From contig JAFYOS010000018.1 of assembly GCA_017560125.1 (NCBI GenBank), positions 248,001-312,000 of the forward strand: DNA of 64,000 bases. Reading direction: 5' to 3'. Below the pieces are notes generated by a model. It was not told the origin of the DNA, ran no database searches, and was given only the letters and a program-made list of their open reading frames with translations. Of the stretch, positions 9,649 to 20,000 are shown one piece after another (positions within the stretch are counted from its first letter, which is position 1; every line of letters begins with the position of its first letter). The stretch is from Bacteroidaceae bacterium (GTDB lineage Bacteria > Bacteroidota > Bacteroidia > Bacteroidales > Bacteroidaceae). Both the position numbers and the translations under genes were made by a program.

Positions 9649-9691
9649 GGGTGTGTGGTGTATGTAACAGATGGTTTTTTCTGAAGCGGTA

Positions 9692-9699
9692 CAAAGATA
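9692..9699 (-). promoter_or_regulatory. -7 box for the Nudix operon
   Basis: TATCTTTG on the minus strand, a perfect TAnnTTTG match 43 bases upstream of the Nudix ATG; no clear -33 box. Confidence 0.55.
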
Positions 9700-9825
9700 G
9701 CTTTTTTTAGGCGAACTTCTCTCTTTTTGATAAATTTGTACAATCTGTTAGCATTATTTATACAATGTTTGCACGTTTCTATGCTTATTTATCGTTTCGC
9801 AGGCTGTATGTACAAACTTTTTTTG

Positions 9826-9833
9826 TACCTTCG
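9826..9833 (+). promoter_or_regulatory. Possible variant -7 box of gpmI
   Basis: TACCTTCG, one base off the consensus TAnnTTTG, 41 bases upstream of the gpmI ATG. No -33 box at 19-21 bases. The same TACCTTCGC occurs before the DASS transporter gene. Confidence 0.35.
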
Positions 9834-9874
9834 CATGGAATTTTAGAATATTCGATAAACTAAATTATACACTT

Positions 9875-11374
9875 ATGACAAAGAAAGCTCTTTTGGTTAT
9901 TTTGGATGGCTGGGGCCTCGGTAACAACGGTAAAGGTGATGTGATTTTCAATACTCCCACTCCCTATTGGGATTATCTCATTCAGAACTATCCCCACTCA
10001 CAGTTGCAGGCAAGCGGCGAGAACGTAGGTCTTCCCGCAGGACAGATGGGTAACAGCGAGGTAGGTCACTTGAACATCGGTGGCGGTCGCGTTGTATATC
10101 AGGATCTTCTGAAGATTAACCGTGCTATTGCCGACGGTACAATCCGCCAGAACCCCGAACTTGTTTCGGCTGTTCGTTACGCTAAGGAGAATGGCAAGAA
10201 GCTCCACTTCATGGGCCTTGCATCGGACGGTGGTGTACACAGCTCACTCGAGCACTTGAATGCAATGTATCAGATGGCAATCGACGAGGGCGTTGCCGAG
10301 ACATATGTTCACTGTTTCATGGATGGTCGCGACACCGACCCCAAGAGCGGTGCAGGCTTCATCGCCGACATGGTGAAGAGCGACATGAAGGTTGCTACCA
10401 TCGTTGGTCGTTACTATGCAATGGACCGCGACAAGCGTTGGGAGCGTGTGAAAATCGCTTACGACCTTCTTGTTGATGGCGAGGGCAAGAAAGCCGACAA
10501 CATGGTTCAGGCTGTCGAGGAGTCTTATGCCGAGGGCGTAACCGACGAGTTCATCATGCCCATCGTAAATACAGCATACGACGCACGCATTGCCGAGGGC
10601 GACGCGGTAATCTTCTTCAACTACCGTAACGACCGTGCCAAGGAGCTCACAATCGTCCTCACACAGGAGGATATGCCCGAGGCTGGTATGAAGACAATCC
10701 CCGGATTGCAGTACTACTGTATGACACCCTACGATGCCAAGTTTACAGGCGTGCACATCCTCTTCGATAAAGAGAACGTGGAGAACACACTTGGCGAGTT
10801 CGTTGCAAAGCAGGGCTTGAAACAGCTCCACATTGCCGAGACCGAGAAGTATGCTCACGTTACATTCTTCTTCAACGGTGGTCGCGAGACACCTTACGAC
10901 AACGAGGAGCGCATCCTTGTTCCCTCGCCCAAGGTGGCTACATATGACCTCCAGCCCGAGATGAGCGCCTACGAGGTTAAGGACAAGCTCGTCGAGGCTA
11001 TCGCTACCGAGAAATACGATTTCATTGTAGTGAACTTCGCTAATGGCGACATGGTTGGTCACACCGGTGTTTACGAGGCTATCGAGAAGGCTGTCGTTGC
11101 TGTTGATGCTTGCGTGAAGGATGTAATAGAGGCTGCCAAGGCTCACGGTTACGATTCAATCATCATTGCCGACCACGGTAACGCCGACAATGCTGTCAAC
11201 GCCGATGGTTCGCCCAATACAGCACACTCGTTGAACCCCGTTCCCTGTGTGTATGTAACCGACGACAAGAATGCTACAGTTAAGGATGGTATCCTTGCCG
11301 ATGTAGCTCCCTCTATTCTGAAAATCATGGGCTTGCAGGCACCTGCCGACATGACAGGTACTTCGCTCATCTAA
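9875..11374 (+). CDS. gpmI: 2,3-bisphosphoglycerate-independent phosphoglycerate mutase
   Basis: Interconverts 3- and 2-phosphoglycerate in glycolysis, using two metal ions and a phosphoserine. 499 residues, normal length. The alkaline-phosphatase-fold metal motif LVILDGWG is at residues 6-13, the nucleophile Ser61 is in [14 protein letters not shown], and the second metal cluster is [12 protein letters not shown] (near 389) with [10 protein letters not shown] (near 430). The start is the first ATG. Codon use is typical of a highly expressed gene (strong preference for CGT, AAC, GGT). It shares a transcript with the DUF3109 gene 12 bases downstream. Confidence 0.97.
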   Translation: MTKKALLVILDGWGLGNNGKGDVIFNTPTPYWDYLIQNYPHSQLQASGENVGLPAGQMGNSEVGHLNIGGGRVVYQDLLKINRAIADGTIRQNPELVSAVRYAKENGKKLHFMGLASDGGVHSSLEHLNAMYQMAIDEGVAETYVHCFMDGRDTDPKSGAGFIADMVKSDMKVATIVGRYYAMDRDKRWERVKIAYDLLVDGEGKKADNMVQAVEESYAEGVTDEFIMPIVNTAYDARIAEGDAVIFFNYRNDRAKELTIVLTQEDMPEAGMKTIPGLQYYCMTPYDAKFTGVHILFDKENVENTLGEFVAKQGLKQLHIAETEKYAHVTFFFNGGRETPYDNEERILVPSPKVATYDLQPEMSAYEVKDKLVEAIATEKYDFIVVNFANGDMVGHTGVYEAIEKAVVAVDACVKDVIEAAKAHGYDSIIIADHGNADNAVNADGSPNTAHSLNPVPCVYVTDDKNATVKDGILADVAPSILKIMGLQAPADMTGTSLI

Positions 11375-11386
11375 TCAGATGTAAAT

Positions 11387-11968
11387 ATGGTACAGATAGG
11401 CGATGCAATCGTCTCGTTCGATATTTTTACCGAGTATTTCTGCTGTGACCCCTCGCATTGCAAAGGCATTTGCTGTGTCGAGGGCGATGCAGGAGCTCCG
11501 GTGGCTCTGGACGAGGTAGAGAAGCTCGAAGAGGCACTCCCCGTGGTGGAGCACGAAATGCGTGGCGAGGCCGTTGCTCTTGTCAAGGAACAGGGGGTTG
11601 TGTATAACGACCCCGATGGCGACCTTGTGACCTCCATCGTGAATGGCAAGGATTGCGTTTTTGCCACATGCGACAGCAAGGGCTGCACCCTCTGCCTCAT
11701 AGAGAAGGCCTACAATGAGGGTCGCTTCCATTGGCGCAAACCCATCAGCTGCTACCTCTATCCGGCTCGTCTGGGCAAGGTGGGCGACCTTGTGTCGGTC
11801 AATTTCCATAAGTGGGATGTGTGCCGCCATGCAATGGTAAAGGGTCGTCGCGAGGGTATTCGTGTTTACGAATTTTTGAAGCAGCCTTTCATCGAGCGCT
11901 TCGGACAGGAGTGGTACGACGAACTGCTCACCGTTGCCGAGGAACTGAAGGCACAGAAATACATTTAA
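11387..11968 (+). CDS. DUF3109 family cysteine-rich protein
   Basis: 193 residues, cytosolic, no signal peptide. It begins MVQIGDAIVSFDIFTEYFCC, followed by cysteine clusters CDPSHCKGICC (about residues 20-30), CVFATCDSKGCTLC (about 90-105), then Cys near 123 and 146, which suggests metal or iron-sulfur binding like YkgJ-type proteins. DUF3109 is conserved in Bacteroidetes and has no established function. It follows gpmI by 12 bases and is followed by a terminator, so the pair is a transcription unit. Confidence 0.85.
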   Translation: MVQIGDAIVSFDIFTEYFCCDPSHCKGICCVEGDAGAPVALDEVEKLEEALPVVEHEMRGEAVALVKEQGVVYNDPDGDLVTSIVNGKDCVFATCDSKGCTLCLIEKAYNEGRFHWRKPISCYLYPARLGKVGDLVSVNFHKWDVCRHAMVKGRREGIRVYEFLKQPFIERFGQEWYDELLTVAEELKAQKYI

Positions 11969-11986
11969 TGTAAATAATATTAAGGA

Positions 11987-12016
11987 GTCCGGGTGAAAAT
12001 GCTGTTTTGCCCGGGC
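11987..12016 (+). terminator. Terminator of gpmI-DUF3109
   Basis: GC-rich inverted repeat (GTCCGGG with CCCGGGC, continued by AAAA/TTTT with one bulge) followed by TTCTCTTT, 18 bases after the DUF3109 stop. Confidence 0.72.
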
Positions 12017-12087
12017 TTCTCTTTGATGAGGTTCGGGCTATTAGATAAATGTAAAATTAACAGATAGAGCCTCGCATCAATCTTCAA

Positions 12088-12309
12088 ATGAAAAAAATAT
12101 TTATTGTAGCATTGTTGGCCTTTATAGGCTTGCAGTTGAGCGCACAGAACCGCGACAAGGACCAGAAGGTGGATATGAAGGCCCTCATTCCCGCCGAGAA
12201 GCCCGCAAAGGTTGTGCGCGACGTGTGGCGACAGAAAGACCTCTCGGCCGACGAACTTTACTGCATCATCCCTCTGCACGGATGCAGATATCTCAAGGTT
12301 AGTTTCTAA
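12088..12309 (+). CDS. Small secreted protein, unknown function
   Basis: 73 residues. MKKIFIVALLAFIGLQLSAQ is a clear signal peptide, leaving a mature peptide of about 53 residues, charged at first (NRDKDQKVDMKALIPAEKP) and ending ADELYCIIPLHGCRYLKVSF with two cysteines seven positions apart that could form a disulfide. It lies between two terminators, so it is expressed as a single gene. I recognise no family. The coding potential is supported by the signal peptide and by a perfect terminator 26 bases after the stop. It could also be the remnant of a longer secreted protein. Confidence 0.65.
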   Translation: MKKIFIVALLAFIGLQLSAQNRDKDQKVDMKALIPAEKPAKVVRDVWRQKDLSADELYCIIPLHGCRYLKVSF

Positions 12310-12335
12310 TATTGCATTCTTGTAAGGTAGCTCAT

Positions 12336-12369
12336 AAAAAGCGACGCAACCGTCGTTGCGTCGCTTTTT
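12336..12369 (+). terminator. Terminator after the small secreted protein
   Basis: Perfect 15-bp stem with a CGTC tetraloop and flanking A5/T5 tracts, a textbook intrinsic terminator usable in both directions. Confidence 0.92.
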
Positions 12370-12454
12370 ATATATAGCTCTGTGGAGTAGTCGGCATTTC
12401 CCGTTTCTATAGTGAAGCTGATAAATACAAAGAGGCTTAATGTGCTTGATGTTT

Positions 12455-12486
12455 TTTGCTAATATAAGCAATTTCGCATACATTTG
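12455..12486 (+). promoter_or_regulatory. Promoter of the GH140 gene
   Basis: TTTG, exactly 20 bases, TACATTTG: a perfect match to the Bacteroidetes housekeeping promoter. It implies a leader of roughly 30-35 bases before the ATG at 12523 or 12529. Confidence 0.85.
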
Positions 12487-12528
12487 TCCCTGATGATAAA
12501 AGTGTCGGTTTTTACAATCTGATTGATT

Positions 12529-13920
12529 ATGAAAAATTTTGTAACCCTGCTGTTTGTGCTCATCTTTTCTTGTGTGTATCCGTCTGCTGCTCAGGACCTC
12601 CCACGAGTGCAAGTATCGCCTGGCGGTCACTTTTTGCAGACTGTTGATGGCAAGCCCTTCTTCTATTTGGGCGACACGGCGTGGGAACTTTTTCATCGCC
12701 TCGATCGCGACGAGGCACTGCATTATCTTGAGAACCGTGCGGCTAAGGGTTTCAACGTGGTGCAGGCCGTGGCGCTTGCCGAGCTTGACGGGGTAGATGC
12801 ACCCAATGCCTATGGCCACCTGTCACTCGAGGGTCGCAACCCCGCCACACCCGCTTGCAAGGCTGGCGAGCAGAATGATTATTGGGATCACGTGGATTAT
12901 ATTATAGCTACGGCCAACGAGCTTGGAATCTACATTGGGCTGTTGCCCACGTGGGGACGATGGTGGAACGACGGCAACCCCATTTTCAATGCCACGAATG
13001 CCGAGCAGTATGGCCGTTGGATAGCCGGTCGCTATTCGAAATATAATGTAATATGGATACTCGGCGGCGACCGCAACCCCGATGGCGGCGACAAGCAAGA
13101 GATTATCAGAGCAATGGCTCGCGGCATCCGCAGTGTGGATAAAGAGAATCTTATAACCTTCCACCCTACAGGGTGGACATCATCGTCAAAATGGTTCCAC
13201 AATGACGAGTGGCTGTCGTTCAATGGCCGCCAAAGCGGGCACAACCAGCGTTACAATTCCAATATGCAGATAATGGACGATTTTCGTCGCATGCCCGCAA
13301 AACCCATCATCGAGCTCGAACCGCTATACGAAGACCACCCGCTCGAATTCAATCCCGACAACGAGGGACACTCGTGCTCGTGGGACGTGCGCCGCACCCT
13401 CTATTGGAGCGTCTTTTACGGCTCGGCGGGCGTAACATACGGCCACCATTCAGTGTGGCAGATGTACGACGAGGAGAAAGACCCAATAAACAGGCCACTT
13501 ATGACCTGGCGCGAGGCGCTCGACCGCCCTGCCGCAGCACAAGCAGTCCATCTGAAACGATTGATGGAGTCGCGCCCCTATTTCTCGCGTGTGCCCGCCC
13601 CCGAATTTATAGTAGATGACCAGGTGTGGTCGTCGGTCCCCGGCGCAGGTCGCTACCGTTTTGTGGCTACTATGGATAGCGCCGGCTCGTGGGCGATGGT
13701 GTATGCTCCGCTAGGCCGCACATTCTCGGTGAACCTGAAAATGCTCAAGGGTTCGCATCTTGTCGCTTGGTGGTACTCGCCGCGCACAGGCAGGGCCGAT
13801 AAGATAGGCCGTTTTGCTAATGACGGCTCGCAGCGCGCCTTTACCCCTCCCACCGATGGTGAGGCGCTCGACTGGGTGCTGGTGATTGACGATGCAGCGA
13901 AGAAATATCCTAAGCCATAA
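12529..13920 (+). CDS. Secreted GH140-type glycosidase (DUF4038 plus collagen-binding-like domain)
   Basis: 463 residues from the MKNFVTLLFVLIFSC start; a start two codons earlier at 12523 is possible. A signal peptide ends near residue 22. Residues 30-360 form a DUF4038 TIM barrel (FFYLGDTAWELFHRLDRDEA...), with likely catalytic acids Asp181 in WILGGDRNP and Glu264 (or Glu262) in IIELEPLYED. Residues about 365-460 match the small C-terminal beta domain (FVATMDSAGSWAMVYAPLGR) of this family. Characterised GH140 members are apiosidases acting on rhamnogalacturonan II. There is no SusC/SusD pair nearby, so the substrate is a family-level inference. Confidence 0.85.
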   Translation: MKNFVTLLFVLIFSCVYPSAAQDLPRVQVSPGGHFLQTVDGKPFFYLGDTAWELFHRLDRDEALHYLENRAAKGFNVVQAVALAELDGVDAPNAYGHLSLEGRNPATPACKAGEQNDYWDHVDYIIATANELGIYIGLLPTWGRWWNDGNPIFNATNAEQYGRWIAGRYSKYNVIWILGGDRNPDGGDKQEIIRAMARGIRSVDKENLITFHPTGWTSSSKWFHNDEWLSFNGRQSGHNQRYNSNMQIMDDFRRMPAKPIIELEPLYEDHPLEFNPDNEGHSCSWDVRRTLYWSVFYGSAGVTYGHHSVWQMYDEEKDPINRPLMTWREALDRPAAAQAVHLKRLMESRPYFSRVPAPEFIVDDQVWSSVPGAGRYRFVATMDSAGSWAMVYAPLGRTFSVNLKMLKGSHLVAWWYSPRTGRADKIGRFANDGSQRAFTPPTDGEALDWVLVIDDAAKKYPKP

Positions 13921-13954
13921 AACAGCATCTGACAAGCATTGGCATAAACATTAG

Positions 13955-14001
13955 ATAGACGTCCTGCACCAAAGCCTATTGGCTTGGTGCAGGACGTCTA
14001 T
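13955..14001. terminator. Long hairpin between convergent genes
   Basis: Inverted repeat of 21 bp (one bulged A, TATT loop) exactly between the convergent GH140 gene and the giant-protein operon. There is no T-tract on either side, so if it terminates it does so weakly; it may mainly protect 3' ends. Confidence 0.6.
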
Positions 14002-14037
14002 AGTGAATGTGCTATTTATATCCTGACAGAAATATTT

Positions 14038-17000
14038 CTATCTTACAATGAATTTCTGTCCGTCTATTATATATATGCCACGTTCAAGAGATTTAAGATA
14101 GTCCATAGTTGCATCGGACTTAATAAGAATACCGTAAACATTATATACATTCATATGTTTGGCATCCTCCGTTCTATATAATATTCCGGTAGTCTTAGGC
14201 AGAGTTATTTTGTATGGCGAATATCTTCCGCCAAACACGTCCGATGTAAAGTGCAATGTTTCCTCGGCCAAATATATTTCCCCGGTCAAGACAGACTCGA
14301 CAACAAAGCGGATTTCTGTTGGCTCGTCGCCATGGACTGTCAAGTAAAGATTTTCGCCGGCTGTCTTGCTTTCGCCACGGCACTCATTGCCTGCAAGAGC
14401 ATAAATACGGTAATCTTCGCTATCCATCTCCTGCGACTCGCAATAAATTCTTGCCACAATATTCATTGTTGACGGGTATTTGTACATATTGGCCTGCAAT
14501 GACTTCTCAAACTCATTTGCCGCATCAGTTTTTATATTACGTTTGGCCTGTTCTTGAGAAAAGTCAAACAACAATGTTTTATCAGAAACAGACTTATACA
14601 TGTATCCTTCATTAGGAACAAGCTCTTCAAGAGAACCCTCCCAGTATCCGTCTGCATACTCTGCAAAGCCTGCGAGTGATGATATATAGTCGCCATCAGA
14701 GGCATTTACAAGAACATCGTCGAGGTTTCTCTTATCATGGTAAGGGTACGATACCCAGTTCCAACCTTCTTTCAATACTATTGGTTTGTCATTAAGATTA
14801 TGAATATATCCCTTATAGTGTGAAGTAACAGGATACAATGTATTCACCTTGTATGAACATCCAGGTACAAATTCCTCAATATCTCCAACCATGCCTAGTT
14901 CAGGGTCATAAATTAGCTCGTCATATTGAGAGATAATATTAAGCGCGCCGTTATGGATGTTTTTCACAGGAATAGCCTCGTCCAAATAAGTTGAAATCCA
15001 GTTCCATCCTCTATGAATAGAGAATTTCTGCTCATAAATAATGCGTTCAAATGAAGCAGATACTGTCATTTTTCTCTCTACACAAATCTTTATGGTTTCC
15101 TCGCTGGAAATATTCTGACCATCGACTATCCAGCCCACCAATTTGTATTCCGAAGAAGGTATGGCCCTCAGCTCCAATGTGTCGCCATAGCAGTACATAC
15201 CAGTAGAAGCACCTATAATAGTTCCGCCTTGAATAGAATCGTCAAATTCAACAGAATATGCCTTACGTATGTAGTTTGCAACAATCTCCATATCACCCAG
15301 GACTATGTAGTCAAACTCCGTTTCATATGAGACAACCTCGTCATTGACAGTCCAGTTCTTAAACTCGTATCCTTCGTTTTGAGTAGCGACAAACTTGACT
15401 CTAGTACCATACTTGAGTCCATCCTTGTCATCCCTTTCGATTGAACGTATCAAGGTTCTTGTTCCTTCTGCATTCTTCACGTCTAGGGTTCCTGCTGAAT
15501 TGGGGTATGCCGCAGCCTCTATCTGCACATTTCCTTCACGGAACATTATCCAACTTGCGTTCTTTCCTTTGTGTCCGGTAAAGCCTTCGGTATCCTTGAT
15601 GTCCGATGTCTGTACTGTCAGCACATAGAAACCGTTTTCAAAAGAATCGTTGATTTCAGTGAAATCGAGTGTAAACACCTTATTGTCTGAAGTCGTGATT
15701 CCAATATTGCCTATTTCCTGTCTTTTTCCTTGGATGGTTAAATTTATATCATCGACAGTAAACGTAGTCGGGTCTATATGCTTATTGAACATTACATCGA
15801 CCTTCTGTATGGGTTCAACAGCAAGCACGCCTTCTTCGGGAATACCTTCTATTGACGCTACTTCGAGTATGACGCTTGGCGTAGGTTCAAATTCAAGAAT
15901 ATATTCCTCGTTCTCTACCGCTGTCATGTAATCAACAAAGTGAATTCTATTTTCGTAAATAGGTTCCTGACCATCACGTAACGTGCAATCGGTCTGCCAG
16001 AAATTTCTTAACGGAATCTCTTTGCCATCACTTTGACGTACAATAGATTTTATTTTTGCTATACCGTATGTCTTATCAAGAACATGACCATAATGCCATC
16101 CCGAATGAACTGCTGATACTTTGACAGAATATTTCGTAGCAGACAATTTGTCCATAGATGCATTCTTGATAAGCATAACGCTATCGACTTCGGCATTCGA
16201 CAAATATATCATATCTGGTGTATCGTTAATATCGGGTATGTCGTTTGTGACAAAGCCTACCACCGGATTCGCATTGTTTTCTACTTCAATACTGCGAATC
16301 AGTTCATGGATTGTCACATTGTTGAGCAACGACAAATCGGGGTTGCCATAACTAGTAACGTGCGTTGCACTAACATTATAATCAACAAAATGTCCGAGCA
16401 GAGAACCCTTAAGCCACCATTGCACATACGCCGAGCTTTGTGCGGGTATCGTACCTATCTCCGTAGCGACACTGCTGCCTAATGCCAATACTTTCTCCTT
16501 ACCGTTAAGCTGGCTGCTCATAAGCTCAAATTCAACATTAAGCCCTTTCTCGTTATCAATGATCTTGGGCTGTTCGGTGTGCATTCTTACATCGGTTGCA
16601 TCGCCATTGCCGATGTTATTTATCAGCAACGAGAACTCCGCCTCTTCACAAGCCTCTATCTCTTCAGTCAGAGGATCGTCTCCTCTAATGTCGCGTTGCA
16701 TGAAATAGGTAAGATCTAGGTTAGGAGACGGTTTTACCGTTAATGTTACTGGCAATAAGTCGCGTGTAACGACTAAGCCGGTATAAGGATCCACATATGA
16801 CAACTGGCCACCAAAATTATATTCCATCTCCACGGTTGGAGCTGCATACTTCGTTGGTATAAACAAAATTTCTGCTACGCCGGTATTCTGGGCGTCGAGG
16901 CTCCAAGGTGCATTAAGGCTCAATTCACCTTCAAAGCCGCTCAGTTTTTCCGGAACCATCTGGAACTCGTGACTTGTAGCAACATTGCCAAGCCCATCAG

Positions 17001-20000
17001 TTACAGTCAGCGTCAAGCGTACATCAGACATAGCTGTTGTTTCGTTACCATTGTAAACGGTAAGAGTACCACGGAAAGCTTGTCTTGTCATTACCATCTT
17101 TTGGGAAATCTGGAGTGATATGGATGCACAGACAGCCGAAGTCTCTTCCTCGAGCTTCTTCTTCATGGCTGTAGCCTCTGCTTCCCACATTTCGTTGGTA
17201 GAATTATACCCTAATTCCTGGCTAGCCTTTTCACATCTGTCGATTTCGTCATAACATTCCTTAATGATTTCGTCATGTATGTAATTATCGGTTTGGCTAT
17301 CCAGTGCGCCATTCTTCAGCAATATGTTAGTATTGTTGAAGCGCTCAATGAACTTATCAAGCTGCTTCTTAGATATCTGCTCGGGCTTAAATTCTATAAA
17401 GTCATCGGCACATAGCACGGAGTCCCTTTCGAAGTATATTGCCAGCAGCAGGTCATGCAATTCGGGCATTGTCGTATTGGATACCCATGCTTCATCGCCA
17501 AATAGTTCAGTCAACGCCGCACTCATAGCAACCATTTCGTCACGAGGGATAGCCGCTTTCTTTTTAAATTCATCGATGAAATTTGAAGGCGAATCACTTT
17601 CCATTGAATTGCCGCCACTACCTTTTGCCTTTATCGCATTCCTGTTAGGTGTATTTGCTGTGTCGCATTCAATCGGAATATTCATCAAGCATTGTATTAC
17701 ATCGGTGATGTAACCTACAACTTGACAGATTTTCTCAACCCTAAAATCTTTGTTTTTAGCTAAATATTCACATAATTCCGCTGTACATCCGATTCCTCCT
17801 AAAGCACAGTTTACATAGTCACGGGCTTCGATTTCGCCATCAGTAAAGTCGTGATAGCACGATGCTGCATCGCTGAGACATCCGTACACGGGAACAACTG
17901 AAAGCCCGCAATTTACTAATGTTATAAGCATTCTGTTTTGGCAAGGCTCACAACCGTCGTCCTCTTCAATTGTTATATTAGGCATTGCCCAATCAGGAGT
18001 ATAATAAAGCGCTGTACCTCCTGTATTTGGAGAAGGCAAATGTGGAGCAGGGATATCGATAGGCCAATAACGAGTATCTCCTGTATTATTATAGTTTCTT
18101 TGGGGTGGGTCCCAAGTAGAAGGGTCGTCACTTCTACATCTTCCTAATTGCAGAGCTATTTCATATCTATGCCACCTACGATCATTGCCACAATCCCAAT
18201 AATATAAAGTACCGACCTGTGAAGCGCAGGGGTCATTGTCTATATTACGCGTTCCCCGAGCTCTCTCCTTTTTATTACTTACATTTGAAGAAATTCGAGT
18301 TACTTTTACGGGAATCAATACACTTTGCTGAGGAGCCAATGCAAATGGCTCATTATGGGTCATTGCTTCAAAAACAAAATTTTTAATGTCGTTTGGCAAA
18401 CATAGTTCCACATCTTGTGCTGTGATGAGTCCCGTATTTGTAAGAGTAGCATGGAAAATAAGCGACTCGCCTTCTGCCAGCTCCTTCGCCTCAATTTTTG
18501 AAGGTATATTGAGCTTGACAACCGGTACAGGTACATTTGTTTCGTAATTTACTGTGGTTACAATAGAATACTCATCCTCAATAACCGTTTCAACGACATC
18601 CCAATCTACGCTAATAGCCTGCACGCTTAGATTAACGACAAGTGTATTGTCTGTTTCGGGGTCTATCAATATGTTGTTACGATAGGAGTTGTGGCTTTTT
18701 TCCGAAACGCTTATAGAATAATATCCTTCTGGAAGAATAACTCTATATATACCGTTTGCATCTGTTACACCTTGTGATATTACTGCGCCGGTTGTCGGAT
18801 GTGATACCTTTACAGATGCACCTGATACATGGGGCTTCTCTTCGGTGTAATATGTGTTCTCGTCACATACATCTACTATCAATGTACCGTTAGTCTTAGA
18901 TACAGGCTCGATGTAGAAAGGTAACGATAAACCGGAACCATTGGTACAATTTAAACCAATATGTCCTGTAACCGGTACATTAGGCGACATATCCTTGGTC
19001 GGTGTAAGGCGAAGAATTATTGTAGCCGAATCACCATACGCAAGAGAAGGCATCTCTTTTGGTGTTACAGATGTCATCCATGCAGGTAATTCCAATGTAA
19101 TATTACCCGTTTCACCTTTACCTACATTTGTAATAGCAAATATATAGTCTCTTTCACGGCCTTTTATCATTTTAGTGTTGATACGTGTAACACTTGCTTT
19201 CAGCTCACCTTTTGGATTCCTGCAATAATAATAGACTGTAGTTACCATCGACAGCCCTTCATCTGTAGTCAATTTCAGGACAACTTCTTCCCAGTTATTA
19301 CCTTTCGAGGCTGCAGAGGGGGTTATTGTGTATTCTACATTGAACTGAGAATTCGGTCCTACTGTCTTGGGACACGAAACTTCAACAGCACAATTTTCGG
19401 GCTTTGAAACAATTTCTACATTTACTCCTGTAAGAGGAAGACTGCTCGGATTGCTGATAGCATAATATCCTGCATGCTTTGAGCCTAAAAGTAATTCGCA
19501 TGTTATGTTCGAATTCGTTGTGCGCTTAATGCCATAAATATCAAACGAAAGCATTCTTTCATGCAAATTTTCGCCAGGATAGCATGCGCCTGCTACAAAG
19601 ACTCCCATTTGGCCGGAATACGGTTCATATTCCGTTTCGAACGCACCATGCTTATCTGTTACAAGATTTATACTGTGCCTGTAATTGCTATTTATTATAT
19701 AAAGCTCTACCTCTTTACCGTTAATGTCATCGCCATATATCTTGCCCGAGAACTTGACCTTTTCACCCTGCTTATAGGCTTTTTTATCGCAATTTAGCTC
19801 TACGGTGTAAGGAGAAACTGCGGAGATTGATTTAAGCTTAGAGGAGTTGTTTGTATAATTAAGTTCCTTAATTGTATTCTTTTCGTTTACAACGGCATGC
19901 ACTTTATAATTACCTACAAAATCAGGCAGTGTCAATTTGCGTTTAATAATTACACTGTCGCCTGGTTCCAGATTGTCTTGAAGAGATATGTTATAGGCCG

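Noticed and set aside
10244-11146. 300-codon ORF antisense to gpmI
   Set aside because: Complementary frame of a highly biased glycolytic gene; no independent features.
11980-12819. 279-codon antisense ORF across the small secreted protein and GH140 start
   Set aside because: It would run through two terminators and a consensus promoter, and the composition is not protein-like.
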